A stretch of 19,655 bases of DNA from SIG607 sp045586405 (GTDB taxonomy: Bacteria > Bacillota > Clostridia > Oscillospirales > Acutalibacteraceae), in assembly GCA_045586405.1 (NCBI GenBank), contig JAZNAG010000035.1, forward strand, positions 1 to 19,655. Reading direction: 5' to 3'. How positions within the stretch are numbered: position 1 is the first letter of the stretch; each line of letters opens with the position of its first letter. Shown piece by piece: positions 5,707 to 12,489 of this stretch. Under the pieces are notes generated by a model. That model saw only the letters and a list, made by a program, of their open reading frames with translations. It was not told the DNA's origin and made no database searches. The position numbers were made by a program, and so were the translations under genes.

Positions 5707-7098
5707 ATGAAAGCAACAGAAAAAACAATGGAAAAAGTTGTATCACTGGCAAAGGGCAGAGGCTTTGTTTATCCCGGTAGTGAAATCTACGGCGGACTTG
5801 CAAACTCTTGGGATTACGGCCCTTTGGGTGTTGAGCTTAAAAACAATGTAAAAAAAGCCTGGTGGAAGAAATTCGTTCAGGAATCTCCCCTTAATGTAGG
5901 TCTTGATTCGGCTATACTTATGAACCCTGAAACCTGGGTGGCTTCAGGTCATCTTGGCGGATTCTCCGATCCTCTAATGGACTGTAAGCAGTGCAAAACC
6001 CGTCACCGCGCCGATAAGCTTATTGAAGACTATATTGCCGAAAACGGTCTTGATTTAAATCCTGCAGGTTGGTCTGACGAGGAAATGCTCAGCTATATTA
6101 AAGAAAACAATATTGTTTGTCCTTCCTGCGGAAAGATTGATTACACCGATATAAGAAAGTTCAATCTTATGTTCAAAACTTTCCAGGGCGTAACAGAGGA
6201 TTCTACTTCAACCCTTTATCTTCGTCCCGAAACTGCTCAGGGTATTTTTGTTAACTTTAAAAACATCTGCCGTACCAGCAGAAAAAAGGTGCCTTTCGGT
6301 GTTTGTCAGATAGGTAAATCTTTCCGTAACGAAATCACCCCCGGTAACTTTACCTTCCGTACCAGAGAATTTGAACAGATGGAACTTGAATTCTTCTGCA
6401 AACCGGGTACCGACCTTGAATGGTTTGAGTATTGGCGCGCTTTCTGTAAAAAATGGCTTTTGGACCTTGGTATGAATGAAGATGACCTTCGTCTTCGTGA
6501 CCACGACCCTGAGGAACTTTCTTTCTATTCCAAGGCTACTACCGACTTTGAGTTCTTGTTCCCGTTTGGCTGGGGCGAACTTTGGGGTATTGCCGACAGA
6601 ACCGACTATGACCTTACTCAGCACGCTAACCATAGCGGAGAAGGTCTTGAATATTTTGACCAGGAGGCTAATGAAAAATACATTCCTTATGTAGTTGAGC
6701 CTTCACTTGGCGCAGACAGAGTAACCCTTGCTTTCCTTTGCAATGCTTATGACGAGGAAACTAAGGATAACGGCGAAACAAGAACTGTTCTTCACTTCCA
6801 TCCTGCACTTGCACCGTTCAAGTGCGCTGTTCTGCCCCTTTCCAAGAAACTTGCAGAACCGGCTCAGGCAATTTTTGCCGACCTTGCAAAAACCTTTATG
6901 GCTGATTATGACGATGCAGGCTCTATCGGTAAGCGTTATGCAAGACAGGACGAAATAGGTACACCTTTCTGCGTGGTATATGACTTTGAATCTGAAACTG
7001 ACGGCTGTGTAACCGTTCGTGACAGAGATACTATGGAATCTGTTCGTATGCCCATTGCAGAGGTTAAGGATTATATTGCAAAGAAAATAGAATTTTAA
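5707..7098 (+). CDS. glyQS: glycine--tRNA ligase, dimeric (alpha2) type
   Basis: 463-residue class II aminoacyl-tRNA synthetase that charges tRNA-Gly. Visible features: N-terminal G-F-V-Y-P-G-S-E-I-Y-G-G-L (19-31); an insertion with zinc-ribbon-like C-K-Q-C (93-96) and C-P-S-C (138-141); R-P-E-T-A-Q-G-I-F (173-181); class II motif 2 F-R-N-E-I-T-P...F-R-T-R-E-F (207-222); motif 3 G-A-D-R (336-339); and a C-terminal anticodon-binding domain from ~368. The length fits the eukaryote/archaeal-like single-chain GlyRS rather than the bacterial alpha2beta2 glyQ+glyS form. An AAAGAGG ribosome site precedes the ATG. The Na+/phosphate transporter gene follows after 34 bases, so they may be cotranscribed. 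Confidence 0.96.
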   Translation: MKATEKTMEKVVSLAKGRGFVYPGSEIYGGLANSWDYGPLGVELKNNVKKAWWKKFVQESPLNVGLDSAILMNPETWVASGHLGGFSDPLMDCKQCKTRHRADKLIEDYIAENGLDLNPAGWSDEEMLSYIKENNIVCPSCGKIDYTDIRKFNLMFKTFQGVTEDSTSTLYLRPETAQGIFVNFKNICRTSRKKVPFGVCQIGKSFRNEITPGNFTFRTREFEQMELEFFCKPGTDLEWFEYWRAFCKKWLLDLGMNEDDLRLRDHDPEELSFYSKATTDFEFLFPFGWGELWGIADRTDYDLTQHANHSGEGLEYFDQEANEKYIPYVVEPSLGADRVTLAFLCNAYDEETKDNGETRTVLHFHPALAPFKCAVLPLSKKLAEPAQAIFADLAKTFMADYDDAGSIGKRYARQDEIGTPFCVVYDFESETDGCVTVRDRDTMESVRMPIAEVKDYIAKKIEF

Positions 7099-7132
7099 GT
7101 AAGACAATAATACTGTTTTTAAGGAGAGAAAA

Positions 7133-8902
7133 ATGGAGATTTTTAAATCAGTACTTATAATGCTTGCCGGTCTTGCATTCTTCCTTTTTGGTATGAATAC
7201 CATGTCGGGAAGTTTGGAGAAAATGGCAGGCGGCAAACTTGAAACAACGCTGAAAAAGGTTACGGCAAAGCCGCTTATGGGCTTTTTGCTGGGCGCGGGT
7301 ATTACCATAGCAATGCAGTCGTCTTCTGCTATGACGGTTATGCTTGTAGGTCTTGTAAACTCGGGCATTATGGATTTCACCCAGACCATAGCCCCAATTC
7401 TCGGTTCTAACGTCGGTACTACCTTTACCGCGTGGATTATGTCGCTTATGGGTGTTGAAAGCGACAGCTTTAACCTAATGATGTTCTTAAAGCCCGAAAA
7501 TCTTGCGGCTATTTCGGCGTTTATAGGAATAGTTATGCTTATGTCTGCCAAAAAAAGCAAGCAAAAGCATATCGGCACCATTCTTTTAGGTTTTGCTATA
7601 CTTATGTACGGTATGGAATTTATGAGCAATTCGGTTGAAGCCCTTAAAAATATGGACGGGTTTGAAAAGTTCATAGGAATTATGGGAAACCCCTTTGTTG
7701 CTTTACTTATTTCTACTGTATTTACAGGAGTTATTCAGTCTTCTGCCGCAACTGTGGGTATTGTGCAAACCCTTACCCTTACAGGTCTTGTGGATTACCG
7801 TATGGCGATACCCCTTGTGCTTGGCGCAAATATCGGCACCTGCATAACGGCACTTCTTTCTTCCATAGGTACCAACAGAAATGCAAAACGAGTTGTTGTT
7901 GTGCATTTTTATGTTAATACAGTGGGCTCAATAATAACAATGATTCTTTTAACGGTGCTTGGCCCGTTGCCGTTTATGGAGAAACTTCTGGATATTGCGG
8001 TTACACCTTTTGCGGTAGGTATTATTCACACCGTATTTAATATCTCTATCAGTATTATTATAGGAATTACCTATAAACTTCTCATTAAGGTTGTTATGCG
8101 GCTTGTGCCCGATAAAAAGGATATTCAGGAAAAGACGGCGTTTCTTGATGAAAGACTTCTTAACACTCCCGGTCTTGCTATAGACCAGAGTAAAGAACTT
8201 TGCAACGAAATGGCTAATTACGCTAAAGAAGCAATTGAAAAGTCAATACTTGCAATAGAAAATTACAGCGAAAATCTTGTTGAAGAGGTTAGTGAGTTGG
8301 AAACCCTTACCGACCGCTATGAAGATAAACTGGGCACCTTCCTTGTGCGCCTTTCAAGTAAAAACCTGTCGGGCAAGGAAAGCCATATTATAGGCAGAAT
8401 GCTTCACTCTATAGGTGATATGGAGAGAATAGGCGACCATGCCGAAAATATAGTTATGGTGGCTAAAGAACTTAACGATAAGGAACTTAGCTTCTCAGAT
8501 GAGGCTAAAAAAGAAATAAAAGTGATAACCGAGGCAATTACCGAAATAATAAATATAACCACACAGTCCTTTATTTATGACGATAATGCTACGGCTTCTC
8601 ACGTAGAACCGCTTGAACAGGTTATAGACACTCTGCGCGCCGAAATTCAGCGCCGTCATATCAACCGTGTTCAAAAGGGCGTTTGTACCGTTGAACTTGG
8701 CTTCATTCTTTCAGATTTGCTTAATAATTACGAGCGTATATCTGACCATTGCTCAAACATTGCGGTTTACACCGTTCAGCTTGATTCTAAAAAACTTGAT
8801 ACTCATAAATTCTTAAGAGGTATCAAAGCAGGAAATAATGCCGAATTTGTTGATGATTTCACTAAATTTGAAAGCAAATATAATCTTCTGAATCAGGCAT
8901 AA
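7133..8902 (+). CDS. Na+/phosphate cotransporter with C-terminal PhoU-like domain
   Basis: 589-residue NptA/YjbB-type protein. Residues 1-330 form the membrane domain, with the family's inverted repeat visible twice: M-Q-S-S-S-A (61-66) and I-Q-S-S-A-A (201-206), each followed by an L-G-[SA]-N-[VI]-G-T element (90-96 and 230-236). Residues ~345-560 are cytoplasmic, helical and charged. They match the PhoU-like helical bundles fused to bacterial members and include E-R-I-G-D-H-A-E-N and E-R-I-S-D-H-C-S-N, the two PhoU metal-binding signatures. It probably takes up (or moves) phosphate with Na+, with the PhoU-like tail as an internal regulator. AAGGAGAG precedes the ATG. It sits between glyQS and sufC with gaps of 34 and 26 bases and no terminator. 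Confidence 0.93.
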   Translation: MEIFKSVLIMLAGLAFFLFGMNTMSGSLEKMAGGKLETTLKKVTAKPLMGFLLGAGITIAMQSSSAMTVMLVGLVNSGIMDFTQTIAPILGSNVGTTFTAWIMSLMGVESDSFNLMMFLKPENLAAISAFIGIVMLMSAKKSKQKHIGTILLGFAILMYGMEFMSNSVEALKNMDGFEKFIGIMGNPFVALLISTVFTGVIQSSAATVGIVQTLTLTGLVDYRMAIPLVLGANIGTCITALLSSIGTNRNAKRVVVVHFYVNTVGSIITMILLTVLGPLPFMEKLLDIAVTPFAVGIIHTVFNISISIIIGITYKLLIKVVMRLVPDKKDIQEKTAFLDERLLNTPGLAIDQSKELCNEMANYAKEAIEKSILAIENYSENLVEEVSELETLTDRYEDKLGTFLVRLSSKNLSGKESHIIGRMLHSIGDMERIGDHAENIVMVAKELNDKELSFSDEAKKEIKVITEAITEIINITTQSFIYDDNATASHVEPLEQVIDTLRAEIQRRHINRVQKGVCTVELGFILSDLLNNYERISDHCSNIAVYTVQLDSKKLDTHKFLRGIKAGNNAEFVDDFTKFESKYNLLNQA

Positions 8903-8928
8903 AACTTTTATAAAATTGGGGAATTTTA

Positions 8929-9651
8929 ATGCTGGAACTTAAAAACATCGGCTTTGATGTATATCAGGACGGTGTAAAGAAATCTATTCTTAAAAATGTA
9001 AATCTTAAAATAGACCAACGCTTTGTTGCTCTGACGGGTCCCAACGGCGGCGGTAAATCAACACTTGCAAAGGTTATTGCAGGTATTATTACCCCTACAA
9101 GCGGACAGATTTTTCTTGACGGCGAGGACATTACAAACCTTAGCATTACCGAACGCGCAAAAAGAGGTATAAGCTTTGCTTTTCAGCAACCTGTTCGTTT
9201 CAAGGGTATCACCGTTAAAGACCTTATAAGTATTGCAAAGGGTAAGGATATTTCGGTTAGTGAAGCCTGCGCTTATCTTTCCGAGGTTGGCCTTTGCGCT
9301 AAGGATTATATAAACCGTGAGGTTAATGCAAGTCTTTCGGGTGGTGAGCTTAAAAGAATAGAAATTGCCACCGTTATGGCAAGAGCCACTAAGCTTTCTA
9401 TTTTCGACGAACCTGAGGCAGGTATTGACCTTTGGAGTTTTAATAATCTTATTAAAGTTTTTGAGAATATGCACGAAAAAATCGGCGGTTCTATTATGAT
9501 TATCTCTCACCAGGAGAGAATTCTTGATATTGCCGATACAGTAATAGTTATTGCAGACGGTACCGTAAAGAAAAGCGGAAGCAAGGCAGAAATATTGCCT
9601 GAACTTCTTGGCGCGGCATCGGTTTGTAAGACTCTTGAAGAAAAACTGTAA
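8929..9651 (+). CDS. sufC: SufC-like ABC ATPase of a minimal Fe-S assembly pair
   Basis: 240-residue soluble ABC ATPase. Walker A is G-P-N-G-G-G-K-S-T (37-45), the Q-loop is near Gln86-87, the signature is S-L-S-G-G-E (135-140), Walker B L-S-I-F-D-E-P-E-A-G (156-165) and the switch His194. There are no membrane segments. SufC powers the SufBC(D) scaffold that builds Fe-S clusters. The D-E-P-E-A-G-I-D-L-W stretch after Walker B differs from the classical SufC D-E-x-D-S-G-L-D and fits the two-component variant. GGGGA precedes the ATG. The partner gene starts 12 bases after its stop. It could be mistaken for a transporter ATPase, but the adjacent SufB/D-fold protein settles the context. Confidence 0.88.
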   Translation: MLELKNIGFDVYQDGVKKSILKNVNLKIDQRFVALTGPNGGGKSTLAKVIAGIITPTSGQIFLDGEDITNLSITERAKRGISFAFQQPVRFKGITVKDLISIAKGKDISVSEACAYLSEVGLCAKDYINREVNASLSGGELKRIEIATVMARATKLSIFDEPEAGIDLWSFNNLIKVFENMHEKIGGSIMIISHQERILDIADTVIVIADGTVKKSGSKAEILPELLGAASVCKTLEEKL

Positions 9652-9662
9652 GGAGGCTGTTT

Positions 9663-10580
9663 ATGGATAAGTTTCAAAAAGATTTATTAGAACAAGTAGC
9701 CGACCTTCACGAAATTCCCGGCGGTGCGTATAATATCCGCGCAAACGGCAGCTCTGCAGGCAGAAATTCTACTGAAAATATTGAGATTGTTTCAAAAGAG
9801 GATAAACCCGGTATAGATATAATAATCAAAGCGGGTACAAAGCATGAGAGCGTTCATATTCCCGTTGTTATAAGCCAAAGCGGTCTTAAAGACCTTGTTT
9901 ATAATGATTTTTATATTGGGGAAGACAGCGATGTGTTAATCGTTGCGGGTTGCGGTATTCATAATACGGGAGATGAGGAGTCCTCACACGACGGTATTCA
10001 TACCTTCCACGTGGGCAAAAATGCAAGAGTGCGCTATGTCGAAAAGCATTACGGCGCAGGGGACGGCAAGGGAACCAACGTTATGAACCCTACCACAATT
10101 ATAGAAATTGACGAGGGCGGAAGTCTTGAGATGGAAACTACTCAGATAAAGGGTATTGATTCTACTATAAGAGATACTTCTGCTAATCTTGGTGAGGGTG
10201 CTAGTCTTATTGTCCGTGAGAAAATAATGACTCACGGTACTCAGAAGGCTGAAACTAATTTTATTGTTAACCTTGACGGTACCGACAGCTCTGCACACCT
10301 TGTTTCACGCTCTGTTGCAAAGGATAATTCGCTACAGGTGTTTTCTTCCCAAGTAAACGGCAATGCAAAGTGTATGAGCCATACCGAATGTGACGCCATT
10401 ATTATGGACGAGGCAAGTGTCAGCGCCATACCTGAGGTTACCGCTAATCATATTGATGCACAGCTTGTTCACGAGGCGGCTATCGGTAAAATAGCAGGAG
10501 AACAGCTTATGAAGCTTATGACCTTGGGACTTACCGAAAAAGAAGCAGAGGAACAAATTGTAAACGGATTTTTGAAATAG
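9663..10580 (+). CDS. sufB: SufB/SufD-family Fe-S scaffold protein (short form)
   Basis: 305-residue beta-helix protein of the SufB/D family, much shorter than the ~495-residue E. coli SufB because most of the N-terminal extension is absent. The C-terminal core keeps C-D-A-I-I (Cys243, equivalent to E. coli SufB Cys405 by my alignment) and V-H-E-A (His270, Glu271, equivalent to His433/Glu434). The closing G-L-T-E-K-E-A-E-E-Q-I-V-N-G-F is typical. The SufB-type catalytic residues support a functional scaffold. AAGGAGG with good spacing precedes the ATG. No sufD, sufS, sufU or sufE follows, so this is a two-gene system and a SufB homo-oligomer presumably replaces SufBD. The sulphur donor must be encoded elsewhere or be free sulphide. 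Confidence 0.88.
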   Translation: MDKFQKDLLEQVADLHEIPGGAYNIRANGSSAGRNSTENIEIVSKEDKPGIDIIIKAGTKHESVHIPVVISQSGLKDLVYNDFYIGEDSDVLIVAGCGIHNTGDEESSHDGIHTFHVGKNARVRYVEKHYGAGDGKGTNVMNPTTIIEIDEGGSLEMETTQIKGIDSTIRDTSANLGEGASLIVREKIMTHGTQKAETNFIVNLDGTDSSAHLVSRSVAKDNSLQVFSSQVNGNAKCMSHTECDAIIMDEASVSAIPEVTANHIDAQLVHEAAIGKIAGEQLMKLMTLGLTEKEAEEQIVNGFLK

Positions 10581-10582
10581 TA

Positions 10583-10645
10583 AAGGCTTCCTCTAAATAG
10601 AAACTGTCATGTTGTGACTGATGAGGCGTAGGTTGCAAAACAACC
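10583..10645. repeat. degenerate palindromic repeat element (tentative)
   Basis: The stretch AAGGCTTCCTCTAAATAG (10583-10600) followed by ACTGTCA...TGACTGATGAGG (to 10626) resembles a short palindromic repeat I recall from gut Clostridia. In that repeat, the AAGGCTTCCTCT arm is followed by an AGAGGAAGC arm and a GTCAC/GTGAC mini-hairpin. Here the second AGAGGAAGC arm is lost, leaving a decayed copy. A separate GGTTG/CAACC hairpin (10631-10645) follows without a T tract. It occupies the gap between convergent sufB and the SLOG gene, where no clear terminator exists. Confidence 0.4.
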
Positions 10646-10655
10646 GTTGATATAT

Positions 10656-11099
10656 TTACTGTTCATCAGCATAACAGTTTATTACAATTTTACCTCTTTT
10701 TTCTGCAAACTCTTTAAACTTGGCAGCGCCACCAATGGAATTTTTTACGTATGCTACCACAAAATCAGAATGATCTATCATCCACTGATTTCTTTTAATA
10801 ATGGCTAATATATATGGGATTTTTTCTAAGCCGTCGGGATAAATTGTGAGTGAATAATCGAGAAAATCTATGTCGCTTTTCTTTTGAGGTAAATATGCGA
10901 GAACAATGTAATAGTTTATACTCGGATATTGCTTTTTTAACTTTTCAAGATTTTTTCTTACTAAAAAATCGAAATTCCCGTGAGTGCCCACATAAAATTC
11001 ACTTACATTCTTGTTTTCTATTAAATCTTTTAGAGTCGATACCAATATCGGCTCTATTTCTTTTGGTGCATCTCTGTGCCCAAAAAATGTACAAGTCAT
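10656..11099 (-). CDS. SLOG-like nucleotide-binding-fold protein of unknown function
   Basis: 147-residue soluble protein. Residues 1-10 include F-F-G-H-R-D, followed by a helix, then F-Y-V-G-T-H-G-N-F-D (35-44) and a C-terminal I-G-G-A-A-K-F-K-E-F-A-E-K-R-G-K-I-V-I-N. This order matches Rossmann-like SLOG (DprA/LOG-related, DUF1273/YpsA-like) proteins, which bind nucleotides or nucleotide-derived ligands. No enzymatic role can be assigned. GGTGAT (complementary to the 16S GATCACC end) precedes the ATG. The gene and its flanks are visibly more AT-rich than neighbours and interrupt an otherwise housekeeping region, suggesting accessory origin. It diverges from the RHH gene at 11208 with a perfect palindrome between them, so that protein may regulate it. 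Confidence 0.75.
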   Translation of the reverse strand: MTCTFFGHRDAPKEIEPILVSTLKDLIENKNVSEFYVGTHGNFDFLVRKNLEKLKKQYPSINYYIVLAYLPQKKSDIDFLDYSLTIYPDGLEKIPYILAIIKRNQWMIDHSDFVVAYVKNSIGGAAKFKEFAEKRGKIVINCYADEQ

Positions 11100-11120
11100 A
11101 ATATCACCGCTAATTTCCGA

Positions 11121-11149
11121 ATTAGTATACTTAAAATAAGTATACTAAT
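11121..11149. promoter_or_regulatory. perfect 12-bp palindrome between divergent genes, candidate operator
   Basis: ATTAGTATACTT (11121-11132), a 5-base AAAAT centre and AAGTATACTAAT (11138-11149) are exact inverted repeats. There is no T tract after the AT-rich stem, so a terminator is unlikely. The position between the SLOG and RHH genes, and the TATACT in each arm (possible -10 hexamers facing both ways), suggest an operator overlapping divergent promoters. Confidence 0.6.
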
Positions 11150-11191
11150 GACATTATATCACAAAATAATCTTAAAATAAACTTAAAATAA
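11130..11191 (+). repeat. three direct copies of CTTAAAATAA
   Basis: The 10-mer CTTAAAATAA occurs at 11130-11139 (centre of the palindrome), 11171-11180 and 11182-11191. The last two are in tandem with an 11-base period, ending 16 bases before the RHH gene ATG. Tandem short repeats at about one helical turn are typical of ribbon-helix-helix operators, but AT-rich sequence makes chance repeats plausible. Confidence 0.45.
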
Positions 11192-11207
11192 GATATATGG
11201 TGATAAT

Positions 11208-11390
11208 ATGAGAAATAAAGATAACAAGCATTTAGGAATTGAGGTTGAGCCTGAACTCCATGGCAAACTTCATTATATTGCTAAATATGAAGGCCGTTCT
11301 GCCAACGGGCAAATTTTATACTTGATACGCCAGTGTATTCGCGAATTTGAAGAAAAAAACGGTGAAATTGATATTAAAACAAACAAATAA
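11208..11390 (+). CDS. small ribbon-helix-helix (Arc-type) DNA-binding protein
   Basis: 60-residue basic protein. It has a short N-terminal strand (H-L-G-I-E-V-E-P-E), a helix (L-H-G-K-L-H-Y-I-A-K-Y-E-G-R-S) and a second helix (A-N-G-Q-I-L-Y-L-I-R-Q-C-I-R-E-F-E). This is the layout of Arc/MetJ-type ribbon-helix-helix dimers, which insert a two-stranded sheet in the major groove. I recall very similar L-H-Y-I-A-x-Y-E-G-R-S proteins in clostridial genomes; their targets are not known to me. GGTGATA precedes the ATG, the same site type as the divergent SLOG gene. The palindrome and direct repeats upstream are candidate targets, suggesting autoregulation. It could be an antitoxin-like protein, but no toxin partner is adjacent on its strand. 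Confidence 0.78.
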   Translation: MRNKDNKHLGIEVEPELHGKLHYIAKYEGRSANGQILYLIRQCIREFEEKNGEIDIKTNK

Positions 11391-11405
11391 AGATATTTTA
11401 TTGGT

Positions 11406-11437
11406 AATCAGTACCTTGTGTCAGGGTGCTGATTTTA
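11406..11437 (+). terminator. probable terminator after the RHH gene
   Basis: AATCAGTACC (11406-11415) pairs with GGTGCTGATT (11425-11434) through 10 bp including one T-G wobble, with a 9-base loop and a short T-rich tail. The tail is weak (TTTATAT), so termination efficiency is uncertain. Confidence 0.55.
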
Positions 11438-11470
11438 TATAATGAGCATACCTTATAGAATCAGGACTGC

Positions 11471-11499
11471 TTGACAATAAAATCACGGTATTGTATACT
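11471..11499 (+). promoter_or_regulatory. promoter for the PAP2 phosphatase gene
   Basis: TTGACA (11471-11476), a 17-base spacer and TATACT (11494-11499) make a near-perfect promoter 30 bases upstream of the ATG. Confidence 0.85.
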
Positions 11500-11529
11500 G
11501 AAATAAATCTAATTCAAAGGACATAAAAT

Positions 11530-12438
11530 ATGGAATTTTTATATTTACTTGAGGGAATAAGAAATAGTTTTTTAGACGCTTTTTTCTCCTTTATAACCCT
11601 TTGCGGTGACGAAACCGTTTTTATGGCGGTATGTATGGTTATCTTTTGGTGCGTTGACAAATGGCAGGGCTATTATCTGCTGCTTACCGGCTTTGCGGGT
11701 ACTGTATTTAATCAGGTGCTTAAAATGACCTTTAAAATTCCGCGCCCGTGGGTAAAAGATCCAAGTTTCACTATTGTTGAATCGGCAAGAGAGGCGGCAA
11801 CGGGTTATTCTTTCCCCAGCGGACATACTCAGTCTTCGGTTGGCCTTTTCGGCGGTCTTGCCAGAGCCAACAGGAATAAAGCCGTTAGAATAATCGGTAT
11901 TATTTTCTGCATATTAGTGCCTTTCTCCCGCCTTTATCTTGGCGTACATACACCTCTTGATGTAGGGGTATCGCTGATTATTGCGCTTCTGCTTATTTTT
12001 GTAGGCTACCCGCTTTTCAAAAAGGCAAAGGAAAGCCCCAAGGTAATGTACGGCATACTTATCACTATGACGGCACTGGTTTTCGGCGCACTTCTTTACT
12101 TTGTGTTTGGTAATCACGAGGCAAATGAAAATCTTCACTCGGCAATAAAAAATGCAAGTACCCTGCTGGGCTGTATTTTAGGTCTTATAGTTGGCTATAC
12201 GGTAGATTCAAGGGTTACAAATTTTCAGACAAAGGCAGTATGGTGGGCACAGATAATAAAAGCAGTAGGCGGTATCGCACTTGTGCTGTGCGTTAAAGAG
12301 GGACTGAGAACGCCCTTTGAACTTATCTTTGTAAATGAATTTGTAGCCAGAGGCGCCAGATATTTTGTGGTGGTTATAGCCGCAGGAGTTATATGGCCGC
12401 TGACTTTCAAATGGTTTTCAAAACTTGGTAATAAATAA
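11530..12438 (+). CDS. PAP2-family membrane phosphatase
   Basis: 302-residue polytopic membrane protein of the type 2 phosphatidic acid phosphatase superfamily. All three signature motifs are present in order: K-x6-R-P (Lys65 to Arg72-Pro73), P-S-G-H (96-99) and S-R-x5-H-x3-D (Ser133, Arg134, His140, Asp144). The C-terminal ~150 residues add several further hydrophobic segments, longer than minimal PAP2 proteins. Likely substrates are lipid phosphates at the membrane such as phosphatidate, phosphatidylglycerol phosphate or undecaprenyl pyrophosphate; sequence alone does not choose. AAAGGA precedes the ATG. It is a single-gene unit with its own promoter and a terminator shared with gdhA. Confidence 0.92.
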   Translation: MEFLYLLEGIRNSFLDAFFSFITLCGDETVFMAVCMVIFWCVDKWQGYYLLLTGFAGTVFNQVLKMTFKIPRPWVKDPSFTIVESAREAATGYSFPSGHTQSSVGLFGGLARANRNKAVRIIGIIFCILVPFSRLYLGVHTPLDVGVSLIIALLLIFVGYPLFKKAKESPKVMYGILITMTALVFGALLYFVFGNHEANENLHSAIKNASTLLGCILGLIVGYTVDSRVTNFQTKAVWWAQIIKAVGGIALVLCVKEGLRTPFELIFVNEFVARGARYFVVVIAAGVIWPLTFKWFSKLGNK

Positions 12439-12442
12439 TAAA

Positions 12443-12480
12443 AAAGGACTTGTTCATTGAACAAGTCCTTTAATTTTTTT
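12443..12480. terminator. bidirectional terminator between PAP2 gene and gdhA
   Basis: AAAGGACTTGTT and AACAAGTCCTTT form a perfect inverted repeat (12443-12454 with 12460-12471) around a short CATTG loop, with an A tract on the left and TAATTTTTTT on the right. It can stop the rightward PAP2 transcript and the leftward gdhA transcript. Confidence 0.9.
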
Positions 12481-12489
12481 GTTTTGCTG

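Noticed and set aside
6703..7674. Long minus-strand open frame (323 codons) opposite glyQS and the Na+/phosphate transporter
   Set aside because: It runs antisense through two clearly recognised genes, has no family motifs and no ribosome site; it reflects codon bias of the real genes.
11208..11390. Toxin-antitoxin system made of the RHH gene and a neighbour
   Set aside because: The only neighbour in the module is divergent and has a SLOG-like fold, not a known toxin; no second gene follows the RHH protein.
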